Below, piece by piece: positions 53,942-62,351 of a stretch of DNA of 64,000 nucleotides. The translations under genes were made by a program, and so were the position numbers. How positions within the stretch are numbered: the first letter of the stretch is position 1; each line of letters begins with the position of its first letter. The DNA is from an uncultured Roseovarius sp. (lineage in GTDB: Bacteria; Pseudomonadota; Alphaproteobacteria; Rhodobacterales; Rhodobacteraceae), in contig NZ_CANLER010000004.1 in NCBI RefSeq assembly GCF_947489715.1, forward strand, positions 186,001 through 250,000. Direction: 5' to 3'. The notes under the pieces are model-generated. The model worked only from the letters and a program-made list of their open reading frames with translations, did not search any database and had not been told where the DNA came from.

Positions 53942-55105
53942 TCATAACGCTTCGGCAATCGTGCGAAACATCGCGACGTTGCTGTCACTCACACCGCTTT
54001 CACGAAACAGCCGGTCGGCGGCGGTGGTGACGATCACCACATCGCGGATCTGGTCGATATAGATATATTGCCCATAAATCCCGCGGGCCATGAACACGCC
54101 ATCGGAGGCCCCTTTGGGAATCCACCACTGATAGCCATAGCCGATCTTGTCGGGCTTGGTCGGGGCGCTGGCGATGGTCGAGGCCGCAATCCAGTCCGCC
54201 GGCACGATCTGTTGCCCCTGCCAGTGCCCTCCCTGCGCCACCATCTGTCCGAACCGGGCGTAATCCCGCGTTGTTAGGTTCAGCCCGCCCAGGGCAAAGG
54301 CCACCCCGCGCCCGTCGGCCAGATAATACGGCTCTGCCTCCAACCCCAGGGGCGCGATCACCTTTTCGGACATCAGTTCGGGGATATTTCGCCCGGTTGC
54401 GCCGCGGATCACCATGCTCAATACATGCGTGTCGATCGAGACATATTTCCATTCCGTGCCAGGTTCGGCATTGCGTGCTTTTAGTTCGGCGGCAAACCCG
54501 TCCATCGACCCGCCAAGGGCCAGAACCCGACCCATCTTGTTGATGTCGGAATGATAATCCAGATAGTCCTCGTCAAACGTGACACCGCTGGTCATCTGCA
54601 ACACATTGCGGATACTTGCCCCGTCATAGGCGCTACCTTTCAGCGCTGGAGCATAACGGGTGACCGGGTCGTCCAATGATGCGATGACCCCCTCGGCTTG
54701 AACAATCCCAAAGAGGGCAGACAAGAAGCTTTTTGCCATCGACCATCCGATCCGCCGATCCTCGGGCGCGGTGTCAAGATAGTAGCTTTCATGTACAATC
54801 TTGCCGTTTTTCAGCACCAGTAGCGACGTCACGGAACGGTCGCGCACCCAATCCGCAGTGCTCTCGGGCAAGGTCATTTCAGCCCCACGGGGCAGGGGGC
54901 TAACCGGCCCGTCGCCGCGTGCAACGCCAAGCGTCAGAAACGCCCGGTCCATATGTGAGAAATTGCTGACGATCTTGCCTTCGGAGAAGAGCGAGTTCAC
55001 GGCCATGAGCCGTGTGATCTCTTCCCGTTTCCAGAGGCCGATCACCAGTGCCGCAAGCACCAGTGCCAGCGCGGCGCGGCCCAGCCATTTCAGAAGTCGT
55101 CGCAA
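53942..55105 (-). CDS. Serine beta-lactamase-fold hydrolase, membrane-anchored
   Basis: A 387-residue protein with one N-terminal membrane helix (about 6-28; KWLGRAALALVLAALVIGLW) and a periplasmic class C beta-lactamase/esterase-type domain. The catalytic Ser-x-x-Lys is SMAKS in IGWSMAKSFLS; the Tyr motif is EWKYVSID, where the residue after Tyr-Val is Ser instead of the usual Asn. It looks like the 6-aminohexanoate-dimer-hydrolase/EstB group, so an esterase or amidase is as likely as a penicillin-binding role. TTG at 55105 follows AAGGGG and is chosen; a GTG at 55138 is the alternative. Confidence 0.85.
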   Translation of the reverse strand: MRRLLKWLGRAALALVLAALVIGLWKREEITRLMAVNSLFSEGKIVSNFSHMDRAFLTLGVARGDGPVSPLPRGAEMTLPESTADWVRDRSVTSLLVLKNGKIVHESYYLDTAPEDRRIGWSMAKSFLSALFGIVQAEGVIASLDDPVTRYAPALKGSAYDGASIRNVLQMTSGVTFDEDYLDYHSDINKMGRVLALGGSMDGFAAELKARNAEPGTEWKYVSIDTHVLSMVIRGATGRNIPELMSEKVIAPLGLEAEPYYLADGRGVAFALGGLNLTTRDYARFGQMVAQGGHWQGQQIVPADWIAASTIASAPTKPDKIGYGYQWWIPKGASDGVFMARGIYGQYIYIDQIRDVVIVTTAADRLFRESGVSDSNVAMFRTIAEAL

Positions 55106-55227
55106 TTCTGCCCCTTGTCCTTGCCGGTCGGAAAACACCTATTTCGACATCAGGCAAGACTACCCCGCCGCATGAAAACTTAACAGGGTGACGCGGCGGT
55201 TTCCCACGCAGGTTTTTCCAATTGGTG

Positions 55228-55914
55228 TCAGCGAAACTTGTCGAGCAAGCGCTGCATCGGGTTGCGCGTGTCTTCGGGTTCCACCTCGGGCTGGGGCGCG
55301 GGTTTTGCATCGGGCTTCGGTTGGGGTTTTGAGGTCGAGGAGCGGGCCGGGGCGACGCGCTGTGCCACCGCGTTCTGAAACCGGTCATTCGCCCCCTCGG
55401 CCAGATGCACGGCACCGTCGCCAATGCCGCGCAGCAGGTCGTCCAGCCAATCGGCATCGGCCTTGGCAAAGTCCTGCAAAACGTAATGCGGCACCAGTTC
55501 CTTGCGACCGGGATGGCCAACGCCCAGCCGGACCCGCTGATAGGTGTCGCCGATATGCTGGTGGACCGAGCGCAGGCCGTTATGCCCGGCATGGCCGCCG
55601 CCCTGCTTGACGCGCAGCTTACCGGGGGCGAGGTCGATTTCGTCATGAATGACGGTGACATCCTCAGACGTCAGCTTGTAAAAGCGCATGGCTTCGCCCA
55701 CCGACTGACCGCTGAGGTTCATGAAGGTTTCGGGCTTGAGCAGCAGCACCTTTTCCCGGCCAAGGCGGCCCTCGGAAATCTGCCCCTGAAATTTGGTCTT
55801 CCACGGGCCAAAGCCATGATCATCGGCAATCTGGTCAACCGCCATGAAGCCGATATTGTGGCGATTTTTCAGGTATTTGGGGCCAGGATTCCCCAGACCT
55901 ACGATCAGTTGCAT
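55228..55914 (-). CDS. pth: Peptidyl-tRNA hydrolase
   Basis: Frees tRNA from peptidyl-tRNA that has dropped off ribosomes. The 228-residue protein begins MQLIVGLGNPGPKYLKNRHNIGF with the catalytic His; KPETFMNLSG, the Asp in VIHDEIDLAPG and GGGHAGHNGLRSV follow. About 35 residues beyond the usual length form a Pro/Lys-rich tail (STSKPQPKPDAKPAPQPE). The ATG at 55914 is chosen over an in-frame start at 56004. It lies downstream of rplY on the same strand with a terminator between. Confidence 0.96.
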   Translation of the reverse strand: MQLIVGLGNPGPKYLKNRHNIGFMAVDQIADDHGFGPWKTKFQGQISEGRLGREKVLLLKPETFMNLSGQSVGEAMRFYKLTSEDVTVIHDEIDLAPGKLRVKQGGGHAGHNGLRSVHQHIGDTYQRVRLGVGHPGRKELVPHYVLQDFAKADADWLDDLLRGIGDGAVHLAEGANDRFQNAVAQRVAPARSSTSKPQPKPDAKPAPQPEVEPEDTRNPMQRLLDKFR

Positions 55915-56005
55915 TGACGTTGCCCTATTTCTTACTGCCGGTGGTCTACGCGGGGCGCGCGTTGGAATCAATCGCCCGGTTTGGTCTGAGCAACCCGTTG
56001 CCACG

Positions 56006-56034
56006 AAAAACGCGGCCCTGATCGGGGCCGCGTT
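56006..56034 (-). terminator. Rho-independent terminator of rplY
   Basis: AACGCGGCCC (56009-56018) and GGGCCGCGTT (56025-56034) form a perfect 10-bp stem around a 6-nt loop. On the minus strand TTTTT follows (56006-56010), 29 bp after the rplY stop. pth downstream may be read by partial read-through or its own promoter. Confidence 0.9.
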
Positions 56035-56063
56035 CTGAATGATTATGCAGTGAGGTCAGAGAG

Positions 56064-56744
56064 TTACTCTTCGCCGCCCTCGGCCTCTGCATCGCCCTCT
56101 TCGTCGTCACCAACGACGGGCACTTCGGCTGCATCTGTATCTTCTTCTTCGTCATCCGCAGATTTCAGAGCCGACGGCGCTACCGCGTTACAGATCACGA
56201 AGTCGCGGTCCGTGATGGTCAGCTTGGCACCGGCAGGGATTTCGATATCCGAGATGGTGATGGTATCGCCGATTTCTTCCAGTTTCGTCAGGTCGACGGT
56301 CAGCTGCTCGGGGATGTCACCGGCTGTCACGATCAGCTCAACCTCGTTCCGGATCACTGTCAGAACGCCACCTTTGCGGAGTGCCGGGCATTCCTCTTCG
56401 TTGATGAATTCGACATTGATAAAGAGGTTGATCTTGGTGGTCCGGCGCAGGCGCATCAGGTCCAGATGCGTTGGCAGGTCTTTGACGACATCGCGCTGAA
56501 CGTCACGGCAGATCACACGTACATCGTCGTGGCCATCAACCTTGAGGTTGAAGAGCGTTGACTTGAAACGCCCTGCTTTCAATGACGTAAGCAGCTTGTT
56601 GAACGGAATATTGATCGGCAGCGGATCGACATCGCCCCCAAATACGATACCCGGAACCATGCCTTCGCGGCGTGCAGCACGAGCGGCGCCCTTGCCCGTC
56701 CCCGTGCGTTCCTGGGCGTGAAGATCAGGTACTTCTCCAGCCAT
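56064..56744 (-). CDS. rplY: 50S ribosomal protein L25 (general stress CTC form)
   Basis: A 226-residue long-form L25 that binds 5S rRNA. The N-terminal L25 domain is about 1-95 ([31 protein letters not shown], mark: [10 protein letters not shown]), then the CTC beta domain (about 96-190), and a very acidic tail ([24 protein letters not shown]). ATGGAGAATTAAC before the ATG at 56744 shows the ribosome site. In this family it usually pairs with pth, as here. Confidence 0.96.
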   Translation of the reverse strand: MAGEVPDLHAQERTGTGKGAARAARREGMVPGIVFGGDVDPLPINIPFNKLLTSLKAGRFKSTLFNLKVDGHDDVRVICRDVQRDVVKDLPTHLDLMRLRRTTKINLFINVEFINEEECPALRKGGVLTVIRNEVELIVTAGDIPEQLTVDLTKLEEIGDTITISDIEIPAGAKLTITDRDFVICNAVAPSALKSADDEEEDTDAAEVPVVGDDEEGDAEAEGGEE

Positions 56745-56877
56745 GTTAATTCTCCATAGGTTAGGGTGGGGCTCCTCCAAGGCTGTAGCCCCACGTGAAG
56801 CCGCGCGTATAGACGAGATTGATAAGCTTGGAAAGGCTAAAAAACAGGCTGTTTCGCCCCTTTTTCCATGCGGGCCT

Positions 56878-56908
56878 GCCCGCCCCGATTGAGTAGACCG
56901 GGGCGGGC
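56878..56908 (-). terminator. GC-rich hairpin after the di-haem cytochrome gene
   Basis: GCCCGCCCCG (56878-56887) and CGGGGCGGGC (56899-56908) form a perfect 10-bp stem with an 11-nt loop, 9 bp after the stop codon of the cytochrome gene. No T-run follows on the minus strand, so termination may depend on stem strength. Confidence 0.7.
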
Positions 56909-56917
56909 GTCTGTCAA

Positions 56918-58657
56918 TCAGATCGACTTGAGATATTCAAGCAGGGCGCGCTTGTTTTCCTCGGACAGTGTCGTGCCATAGGGATGCCCGCAATTGCTGT
57001 TACCCGAGGCGTTATCGTCGCAACCGGTCAGCTTGATCTCATGGTCGAATACCGTTTGCTGTGTGGCCATGCCGACGGCTTCGATGTCATAGTTCGGGCC
57101 GGGTGTGTACGCGGTCACGCGATCCTCGGGCTTTTTCAGCAATTCAGCCAGGGAGGGCACCGAGCCGTTATGCAGGTAAGGGGCCGCGGCCCAGATGCCA
57201 TCCAGCACGCGCGCCTCGTATTTGCATCCCGCAGACCCCGGTGCGCTTTCGGTCAAGTCGGTGTCGATCGGAAAGGCGCGGCGCAGTTCGTCGAACTCCT
57301 TCAGAAGCTGATCGTCGGTCATTTGATCAGGGCTTTCGGAGTTACCACGGGCCTCGGCCAGCCTTTCGTCGCTGAGGAAAGAGGCCGAATGCTGGATGAT
57401 CGCGCCCAGAACGGATGTCGCCAGCACCTCGAACGCCGGCGCCTGGGCCGCAAGGCGTTTGCCGACAATCGGTATCTTGGCGCCCTCCAGCGATCCGGTT
57501 TTCACAATGCGGGTCAGGATCTGACATTCGCGCTGGTCGGTGCCGACATCAAGGATCGGCGTCGCATAGGTGGCTTTGAACGGTTGCCGCCATTTGCCTT
57601 TGCGTTTGCCGTGGCATTCGACACATCCGCCATTGGCCGCGGGCAGGTTGAAAATGGCCGCCCCCTGAAAGGCCAGCGCCTCGTCAAGTTCCCAGGGCCA
57701 GCGGGGCGCGCCGATGTCCCAAAGCCAGTCTTCGAGCAGTTTGAGACCTTCCCAGTTGGCCGAGTTGACCGAGACATAATCGCGGTTGAACAGAAGGCTT
57801 GATCTGGGTTGCGGGTGGAATTCGCCAAAGACGCCGTAAACCTCACCCAGATTGCGGGACAAGCCAAAGAGATCATTGCCATTCTCGGCAAATCCCGGCC
57901 ATTGGGTGAAGTCCTGTTTCGCCGCGTTCCATAAGAAGGGATAGCGTGTCGGGGCGTCGGCCACAGCGATGTTTTCAGGGATCAGGTAATCATCACTTTC
58001 CGGTCCGATATCGAGGCCCGTCAGGCGGTTGAAAATCATCGAGACAGCATCAAGCCGCGCCGGACCCCAGGCGGGATCGGGCAGGGACCGGTCGATCAGG
58101 GTATGATAGCGGTTGCTCCAGATGATGACCTGTGCCTTGAGCGCTGTGACGCTTGAGGCGTCCGCCCCACCGCCAAGCACCTTTTCGGCAAAATCGTTGA
58201 AGACTTCCTCATCCGCCAGAAGCGCCAGAACAGCATCATCCAGATCCTTCAGGAAGCTTTGAAAATCAACGATGGCCGGGCCGCCATCAATGCGGTAGTT
58301 GGTGCCGTTCACGTCGATCTGGCGCGTGTGGCAGGCCGAACAGGTCATGCCCACCGCCATGTCCGCACCGGTGCCATTGGTTGTAAAGCCGACGGGCAGA
58401 TCAGATTCACCACTGCCGGGTAGCGGCAGGTAGCCGTACCGTTCCAGCGACCCGTCCAGAAACGGCGTGCCATCGGTCTGGTTGAGCGCGCGCATCCAGG
58501 CGATCGGCATGATCCGCGAACCCTGATCCTGGATGTAATATTGCACGCGCAGATTTTGCGTCCATGAACTGCCTTGATCGACATAAACGGTCTGGGCCTG
58601 AACCGGCGCGGTGGCGAGCGCGAAAAATAACGCTCCGATCAATCGGGGAAATCCCAT
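56918..58657 (-). CDS. Exported di-haem cytochrome c, MauG/RoxA-like
   Basis: A 579-residue periplasmic cytochrome. A signal peptide ([22 protein letters not shown]) precedes two c-type haem sites: CSACH (Cys106-His110) and CVECH (Cys345-His349). The first site is inside [24 protein letters not shown], the block of the RoxA/LatA and MauG-like di-haem cytochrome peroxidase superfamily, and the length is close to rubber oxygenase RoxA (about 680). GTCTGGGGC-type domain marks [13 protein letters not shown] and [16 protein letters not shown] also fit. It could reduce peroxide or oxidise a substrate; sequence alone does not decide. GGAG seven bases before the ATG at 58657 fixes the start. The lldD gene lies 100 bp upstream. 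Confidence 0.88.
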   Translation of the reverse strand: MGFPRLIGALFFALATAPVQAQTVYVDQGSSWTQNLRVQYYIQDQGSRIMPIAWMRALNQTDGTPFLDGSLERYGYLPLPGSGESDLPVGFTTNGTGADMAVGMTCSACHTRQIDVNGTNYRIDGGPAIVDFQSFLKDLDDAVLALLADEEVFNDFAEKVLGGGADASSVTALKAQVIIWSNRYHTLIDRSLPDPAWGPARLDAVSMIFNRLTGLDIGPESDDYLIPENIAVADAPTRYPFLWNAAKQDFTQWPGFAENGNDLFGLSRNLGEVYGVFGEFHPQPRSSLLFNRDYVSVNSANWEGLKLLEDWLWDIGAPRWPWELDEALAFQGAAIFNLPAANGGCVECHGKRKGKWRQPFKATYATPILDVGTDQRECQILTRIVKTGSLEGAKIPIVGKRLAAQAPAFEVLATSVLGAIIQHSASFLSDERLAEARGNSESPDQMTDDQLLKEFDELRRAFPIDTDLTESAPGSAGCKYEARVLDGIWAAAPYLHNGSVPSLAELLKKPEDRVTAYTPGPNYDIEAVGMATQQTVFDHEIKLTGCDDNASGNSNCGHPYGTTLSEENKRALLEYLKSI

Positions 58658-58757
58658 GTGAAACTCCAATGAAAAAACAATCGGAGTTCCATTATTGCAG
58701 CCTCTGGCTGCATTACCTAGGGCAAATCACAATCTGGGGTGTATTTGATCGCCTGGC

Positions 58758-59921
58758 CTATTGCCAGCGGTCGGAAAAATCCTTGGGGATCATGAGGATA
58801 TCCTGATCCACCGTGCTGATATTGCGATGACCGCAGAAGGCCATGGACACGTCGAGTTCCTTGTGGATCACCTCAAGCGTCTTGGTCACGCCAGCCTCGC
58901 CCATCGCCCCCAGGCCGTAGACGAAGGCGCGGCCGATATACGTGCCCTTGGCCCCCATCGCGACCGCCTTGAGCACATCCTGACCCGAGCGGATGCCGCT
59001 GTCGAGATGCACTTCGATCTTGTCGCCCACCACATCCATGATCTGGGGCAGGGCGCGGATGGCCGACAGCGCCCCGTCCAGTTGCCGCCCGCCGTGGTTG
59101 GAGACGATGATAGCGTCGGCACCCACGTTCAAAGCCTCAAGCGCGTCGCGCGGGTCGATGATGCCCTTGATGATCAGCGGGCCATCCCACATCTTACGGA
59201 ACTGGCGAATACGGTCCCAGTCGAGCGCTTCGTCAAACGCCTCGGCGGTCCACGTGCTGAGCGAGGAGGGATCGCTGACGCCCTTGGCGTGGCCCACGAT
59301 ATTACCGAAGAAACGCCGCTTGGTGCCCAACATGCCAAGGCCCCAATGCACCTTCGTCATCATGTTGGCGATGGACTTCACGGTCAGTTTGGGCGGGGCG
59401 GAAAGGCCGTTTTTCAAGTCTTTATGGCGTTGACCAAGGACTTGCAGATCCACCGTGATCACGGCGGCGGAACAATTCGCGGCCTTCGCGCGGTCAAAAA
59501 GCCGCTGCATGAAATCATCGTCCTTAAGCGTGTAGACCTGCATCCAGAAGGGTTTGGACGTATTCTCGGCCACGTCTTCGATCGAGCAGATCGACATGGT
59601 CGACAGCGTGAAGGGCACGCCGAAATTTTCCGCTGCCCTGGCCGCCTTGATCTCGCCATCGGCGCATTGCATGCCCGTCAGGCCCACGGGGGCCAACGCG
59701 ACCGGCATCGACACGTCCTGTCCGATCACCTGGGTCGCGGTGCTGCGGTTCGACATATCGACCGCGATGCGCTGGCGCAAAAGTATCTCGCTGAAATCGC
59801 TGGTGTTTTCGCGGAATGTTTGCTCGGTCCAGCTGCCGCTTTCGCAATAGTCATAGAACATGCGTGGCGTGCGGCGCGCGTAGATGCGCTTGAGATCGTC
59901 AACACAGGTGATCACGGGCAT
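58758..59921 (-). CDS. lldD: L-lactate dehydrogenase (FMN, quinone-linked) / alpha-hydroxy-acid oxidase
   Basis: A 387-residue FMN enzyme of the alpha-hydroxy-acid oxidase family; LldD passes electrons from L-lactate to the quinone pool at the membrane. FMN/substrate residues include YYDYCESGSWTE-type start (FYDYCESGSW), VALAPVGLTGMQCADGE, MQVYTLKDDDFMQ, DLIIKG-type lysine in GPLIIKGIIDP, the catalytic His in VSNHGGRQLDGA and DSGIRSGQDVLKAVAMGA. A membrane-binding insert lies near 185-215. It may be co-transcribed with the di-haem cytochrome gene downstream, but a cytochrome role as its electron acceptor is speculative. Confidence 0.93.
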   Translation of the reverse strand: MPVITCVDDLKRIYARRTPRMFYDYCESGSWTEQTFRENTSDFSEILLRQRIAVDMSNRSTATQVIGQDVSMPVALAPVGLTGMQCADGEIKAARAAENFGVPFTLSTMSICSIEDVAENTSKPFWMQVYTLKDDDFMQRLFDRAKAANCSAAVITVDLQVLGQRHKDLKNGLSAPPKLTVKSIANMMTKVHWGLGMLGTKRRFFGNIVGHAKGVSDPSSLSTWTAEAFDEALDWDRIRQFRKMWDGPLIIKGIIDPRDALEALNVGADAIIVSNHGGRQLDGALSAIRALPQIMDVVGDKIEVHLDSGIRSGQDVLKAVAMGAKGTYIGRAFVYGLGAMGEAGVTKTLEVIHKELDVSMAFCGHRNISTVDQDILMIPKDFSDRWQ

Positions 59922-59990
59922 GGTGGGGCTCTTTGCTTAAATTGGTTAGAATCTTTTACCAATTTGTGAAAGGGCTGTCCACTGCAAACG

Positions 59991-60014
59991 AAAAACCCCG
60001 CCGGATCGGGCGGG
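59991..60014 (-). terminator. Rho-independent terminator of trpA
   Basis: CCCGCC (59997-60002) and GGCGGG (60009-60014) form the stem over a 6-nt loop, extended by AA/TT pairs; on the minus strand TTTTT follows (59991-59995). It lies 26 bp after the trpA stop. Confidence 0.85.
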
Positions 60015-60040
60015 TTACATATCGTCGCAGGCCCAGGTTA

Positions 60041-60832
60041 TCAAACGCTGTGGGCACCGTCCGCAAGGGATTTGACAAAGCTCAGAACCTCGCTGGCGGG
60101 CTTGCCCTGGGCAATCTGGCTGACGATGGCGCTGCCCACCACGGCGCCGTCGGCGACGCTGGCGATGGCACGGGATTTTTCCGGTGTGTTGATACCGAAA
60201 CCGACGATCACGGGCAGATCTGTGGCGGCTTTGATCCGCGCGACTTCGGGGCCGACATCGGTGGCCTCGGCCTCGGCTGCGCCGGTGATGCCGGTGATCG
60301 AGACGTAGTAGACGAAGCCGCTGGTGTTTTGCAGCACCTTGGGCAGGCGCTTGTCGTCAGTGGTGGGGGTCGCCAGGCGGATGAAGTTGAGGCCAGCCGC
60401 CTGCGCGGGAATACACAGTTCCTCATCCTCTTCGGGGGGCAGGTCGACCACGATCAGCCCGTCAATGCCCGCGGCCTTGGCATCCGCCAGGAAGGTGTCG
60501 ACCCCGCGATTGTAGATCGGGTTGTAATAGCCCATCAGCACGATCGGTGTCGTGTCGTCCTCCTTGCGGAATTCGGTTGCCATTTCCAGCGTACGTTGCA
60601 GCGTCATACCGGTCGCAAGCGCGCGCTGGCCGGCCAGTTGGATCGTCGGGCCATCGGCCATCGGATCGGTAAAGGGCAGGCCCAGTTCGATCACGTCGAC
60701 GCCCGCGGCGGGCAGGCCTTTGACGATCTCAAGCGCGGTATCGTAATCCGGATCACCCGCCATGACATAGGAAACGAAGGCCTTTTTGCCAGCGGCTTTC
60801 AATTCAGCGAATTTGGCGTCGATGCGGGTCAT
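60041..60832 (-). CDS. trpA: Tryptophan synthase alpha subunit
   Basis: Cleaves indole-3-glycerol phosphate to indole, which TrpB uses to make tryptophan. The 263-residue TIM-barrel protein has the catalytic Glu in [21 protein letters not shown] and the Asp in FTDPMADG, and the phosphate-binding [15 protein letters not shown] and GSAIVSQI segments. Usual length. trpB and the other trp genes are not adjacent here, in contrast with the usual trpBA order. It is followed by a terminator; ychF is divergent. Confidence 0.96.
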   Translation of the reverse strand: MTRIDAKFAELKAAGKKAFVSYVMAGDPDYDTALEIVKGLPAAGVDVIELGLPFTDPMADGPTIQLAGQRALATGMTLQRTLEMATEFRKEDDTTPIVLMGYYNPIYNRGVDTFLADAKAAGIDGLIVVDLPPEEDEELCIPAQAAGLNFIRLATPTTDDKRLPKVLQNTSGFVYYVSITGITGAAEAEATDVGPEVARIKAATDLPVIVGFGINTPEKSRAIASVADGAVVGSAIVSQIAQGKPASEVLSFVKSLADGAHSV

Positions 60833-60954
60833 GTGGGTATCCTTGGCTTGAACGCCCCGGGTTTGGCCGAAACGTGGGCGGAAATCAATGCCCTGCTTGA
60901 CCTTGCAAGGCCCAGCACCGTAGATGCGCGCAATTCTGGATAGGAGGGCCGGTG

Positions 60955-62052
60955 ATGGGCTTCAAAATGGGAATCGTGGGTTTGCCCAATGTCGGCAAGT
61001 CGACGCTGTTCAACGCGCTGACCAAAACTGCGGCGGCGCAGGCGGCAAACTTTCCGTTCTGTACCATCGAGCCCAATGTCGGCGATGTGGCCGTGCCGGA
61101 CGAACGCCTTGATAAGCTTGCGGAAATTGCCAAATCAAAGCAGATCATCCCGACGCGGATGACGTTCGTGGACATTGCCGGGCTGGTCAAGGGTGCCAGC
61201 AAGGGCGAAGGGCTGGGCAACCAGTTTCTGGCCAATATTCGCGAGGTCGACGCCATCGCCCATGTGCTGCGCTGCTTTGAAGATGGCGACGTGACCCATG
61301 TCGAAGGCCGGATTGACCCGGTGGCGGATGCCGAAACCATCGAGACCGAGCTGATGCTGGCGGATATGGAGTCGATCGAAAAGCGCCTGCAAAACATCGT
61401 CCGCAAGGTGCGCGGCGGCGACAAGGAGGCGGTGCAGCAGGAGCGCCTCTTGCGGGCCGCGATGGCGGCGCTGGAGGCCGGTCAGCCTGCCCGTACCGTC
61501 GATGTGGATACCGAGGATGCGAAGACGTGGAAGGGGCTGCAACTTCTGACCACCAAGCCCATTCTCTATGTCTGTAATGTCGATGAAGCCAGTGCGGCAG
61601 CGGGCAATGAATTCTCGGTCAAAGTGGAAAAAATGGCGCAGGAACAAGGGGCTGCGAGCGTTGTCATCTCGGCCCAGATCGAGGAAGAGATCAGCCAGTT
61701 GGAGCCGGACGAGGCCGAGATGTTCCTGGAGGAAATGGGACTGACCGAGGCCGGGCTGGACCGTCTGATCGTCGCGGGATACGAGCTCTTGCATCTTGAG
61801 ACCTACTTTACCGTGGGCCCCAAGGAAGCCCGCGCCTGGACCATCCGGACGGGCACATCCGCCCCCAAGGCGGCGGGCGTGATCCACGGCGATTTCGAGA
61901 AGGGCTTCATCCGGGCCGAAACCATCGCCTATGATGATTTCGTCGGCCTTGGCGGGGAGCAGGCCGCGAAGGAAGCGGGCAAGATGCGCGCCGAGGGCAA
62001 GGCCTATATCGTCAAGGATGGCGACGTGCTGCACTTCCTTTTCAACACCTGA
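60955..62052 (+). CDS. ychF: Ribosome-binding ATPase YchF
   Basis: A 365-residue Obg-family P-loop NTPase that prefers ATP and binds ribosomes. G1 is [15 protein letters not shown]3 [28 protein letters not shown] (mark: DIAGLVKGA), an altered G4 CNVDEA, a coiled-coil insert (about 130-195) and a C-terminal TGS domain (about 280-365; [18 protein letters not shown]). AGGAGG seven to eight bases before the ATG at 60955 sets the start; a GTG one codon earlier is less likely. The iteron element lies 123 bp beyond its stop. Confidence 0.97.
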   Translation: MGFKMGIVGLPNVGKSTLFNALTKTAAAQAANFPFCTIEPNVGDVAVPDERLDKLAEIAKSKQIIPTRMTFVDIAGLVKGASKGEGLGNQFLANIREVDAIAHVLRCFEDGDVTHVEGRIDPVADAETIETELMLADMESIEKRLQNIVRKVRGGDKEAVQQERLLRAAMAALEAGQPARTVDVDTEDAKTWKGLQLLTTKPILYVCNVDEASAAAGNEFSVKVEKMAQEQGAASVVISAQIEEEISQLEPDEAEMFLEEMGLTEAGLDRLIVAGYELLHLETYFTVGPKEARAWTIRTGTSAPKAAGVIHGDFEKGFIRAETIAYDDFVGLGGEQAAKEAGKMRAEGKAYIVKDGDVLHFLFNT

Positions 62053-62351
62053 TCAGGGGGCCGGGGTGTGCCGGGCTGAACCCCGGCCTACCAGGGTCTT
62101 AAGGCCGCGTTCCGGGGTGAGCGCGCTCCATACCCGAATCGCTTTGTTAACAAGGGCTTTGGGGCCGATTTGGTGTGTCGGTATAACGTCGGTATTTTGT
62201 CGGTATTCCGTCGGTGCGGGGATCGGTAAATTGTCGGATTAACAGTGCGTCCGGCAGACTTCTTAACTGCGTGTCAACACTCTCAGGCATCCCCAGTCTC
62301 GTCCCGCCGTGCAGCGATTTTGGCGATGATATTGTCGACCATGCTCAGATA
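62053..62351. other. Intergenic region with iteron element, between convergent genes
   Basis: This 299-bp gap separates ychF and the TPR gene, which converge. It holds copy C of the iteron element (62133-62253). Directly downstream of the TPR stop codon the same frame continues for 22 codons (62283-62351) to a TGA, with an internal ATG at 62342; I do not call this a gene. Confidence 0.6.
62133..62253 (-). repeat. Dispersed iteron element, copy C
   Basis: Read on the minus strand, the core 62176-62215 has ACCGACGGAAT, ACCGACAAAAT, ACCGACGTTAT and ACCGACA, one base different from copy A. GTTAAC lies at 62146-62151 and ATTAAC at 62238-62243, 24 and 22 bp from the core. CCCGAATCGC at 62133-62142 matches copy B's GCGATTCGGG on the opposite strand, and a degenerate ACCGAT unit precedes the core, as in copy A. 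Confidence 0.9.

Noticed and set aside
58761..59969. A 402-codon plus-strand frame across lldD
   Set aside because: Same reason: antisense to a clear gene and with repetitive His/Arg/Gly composition.
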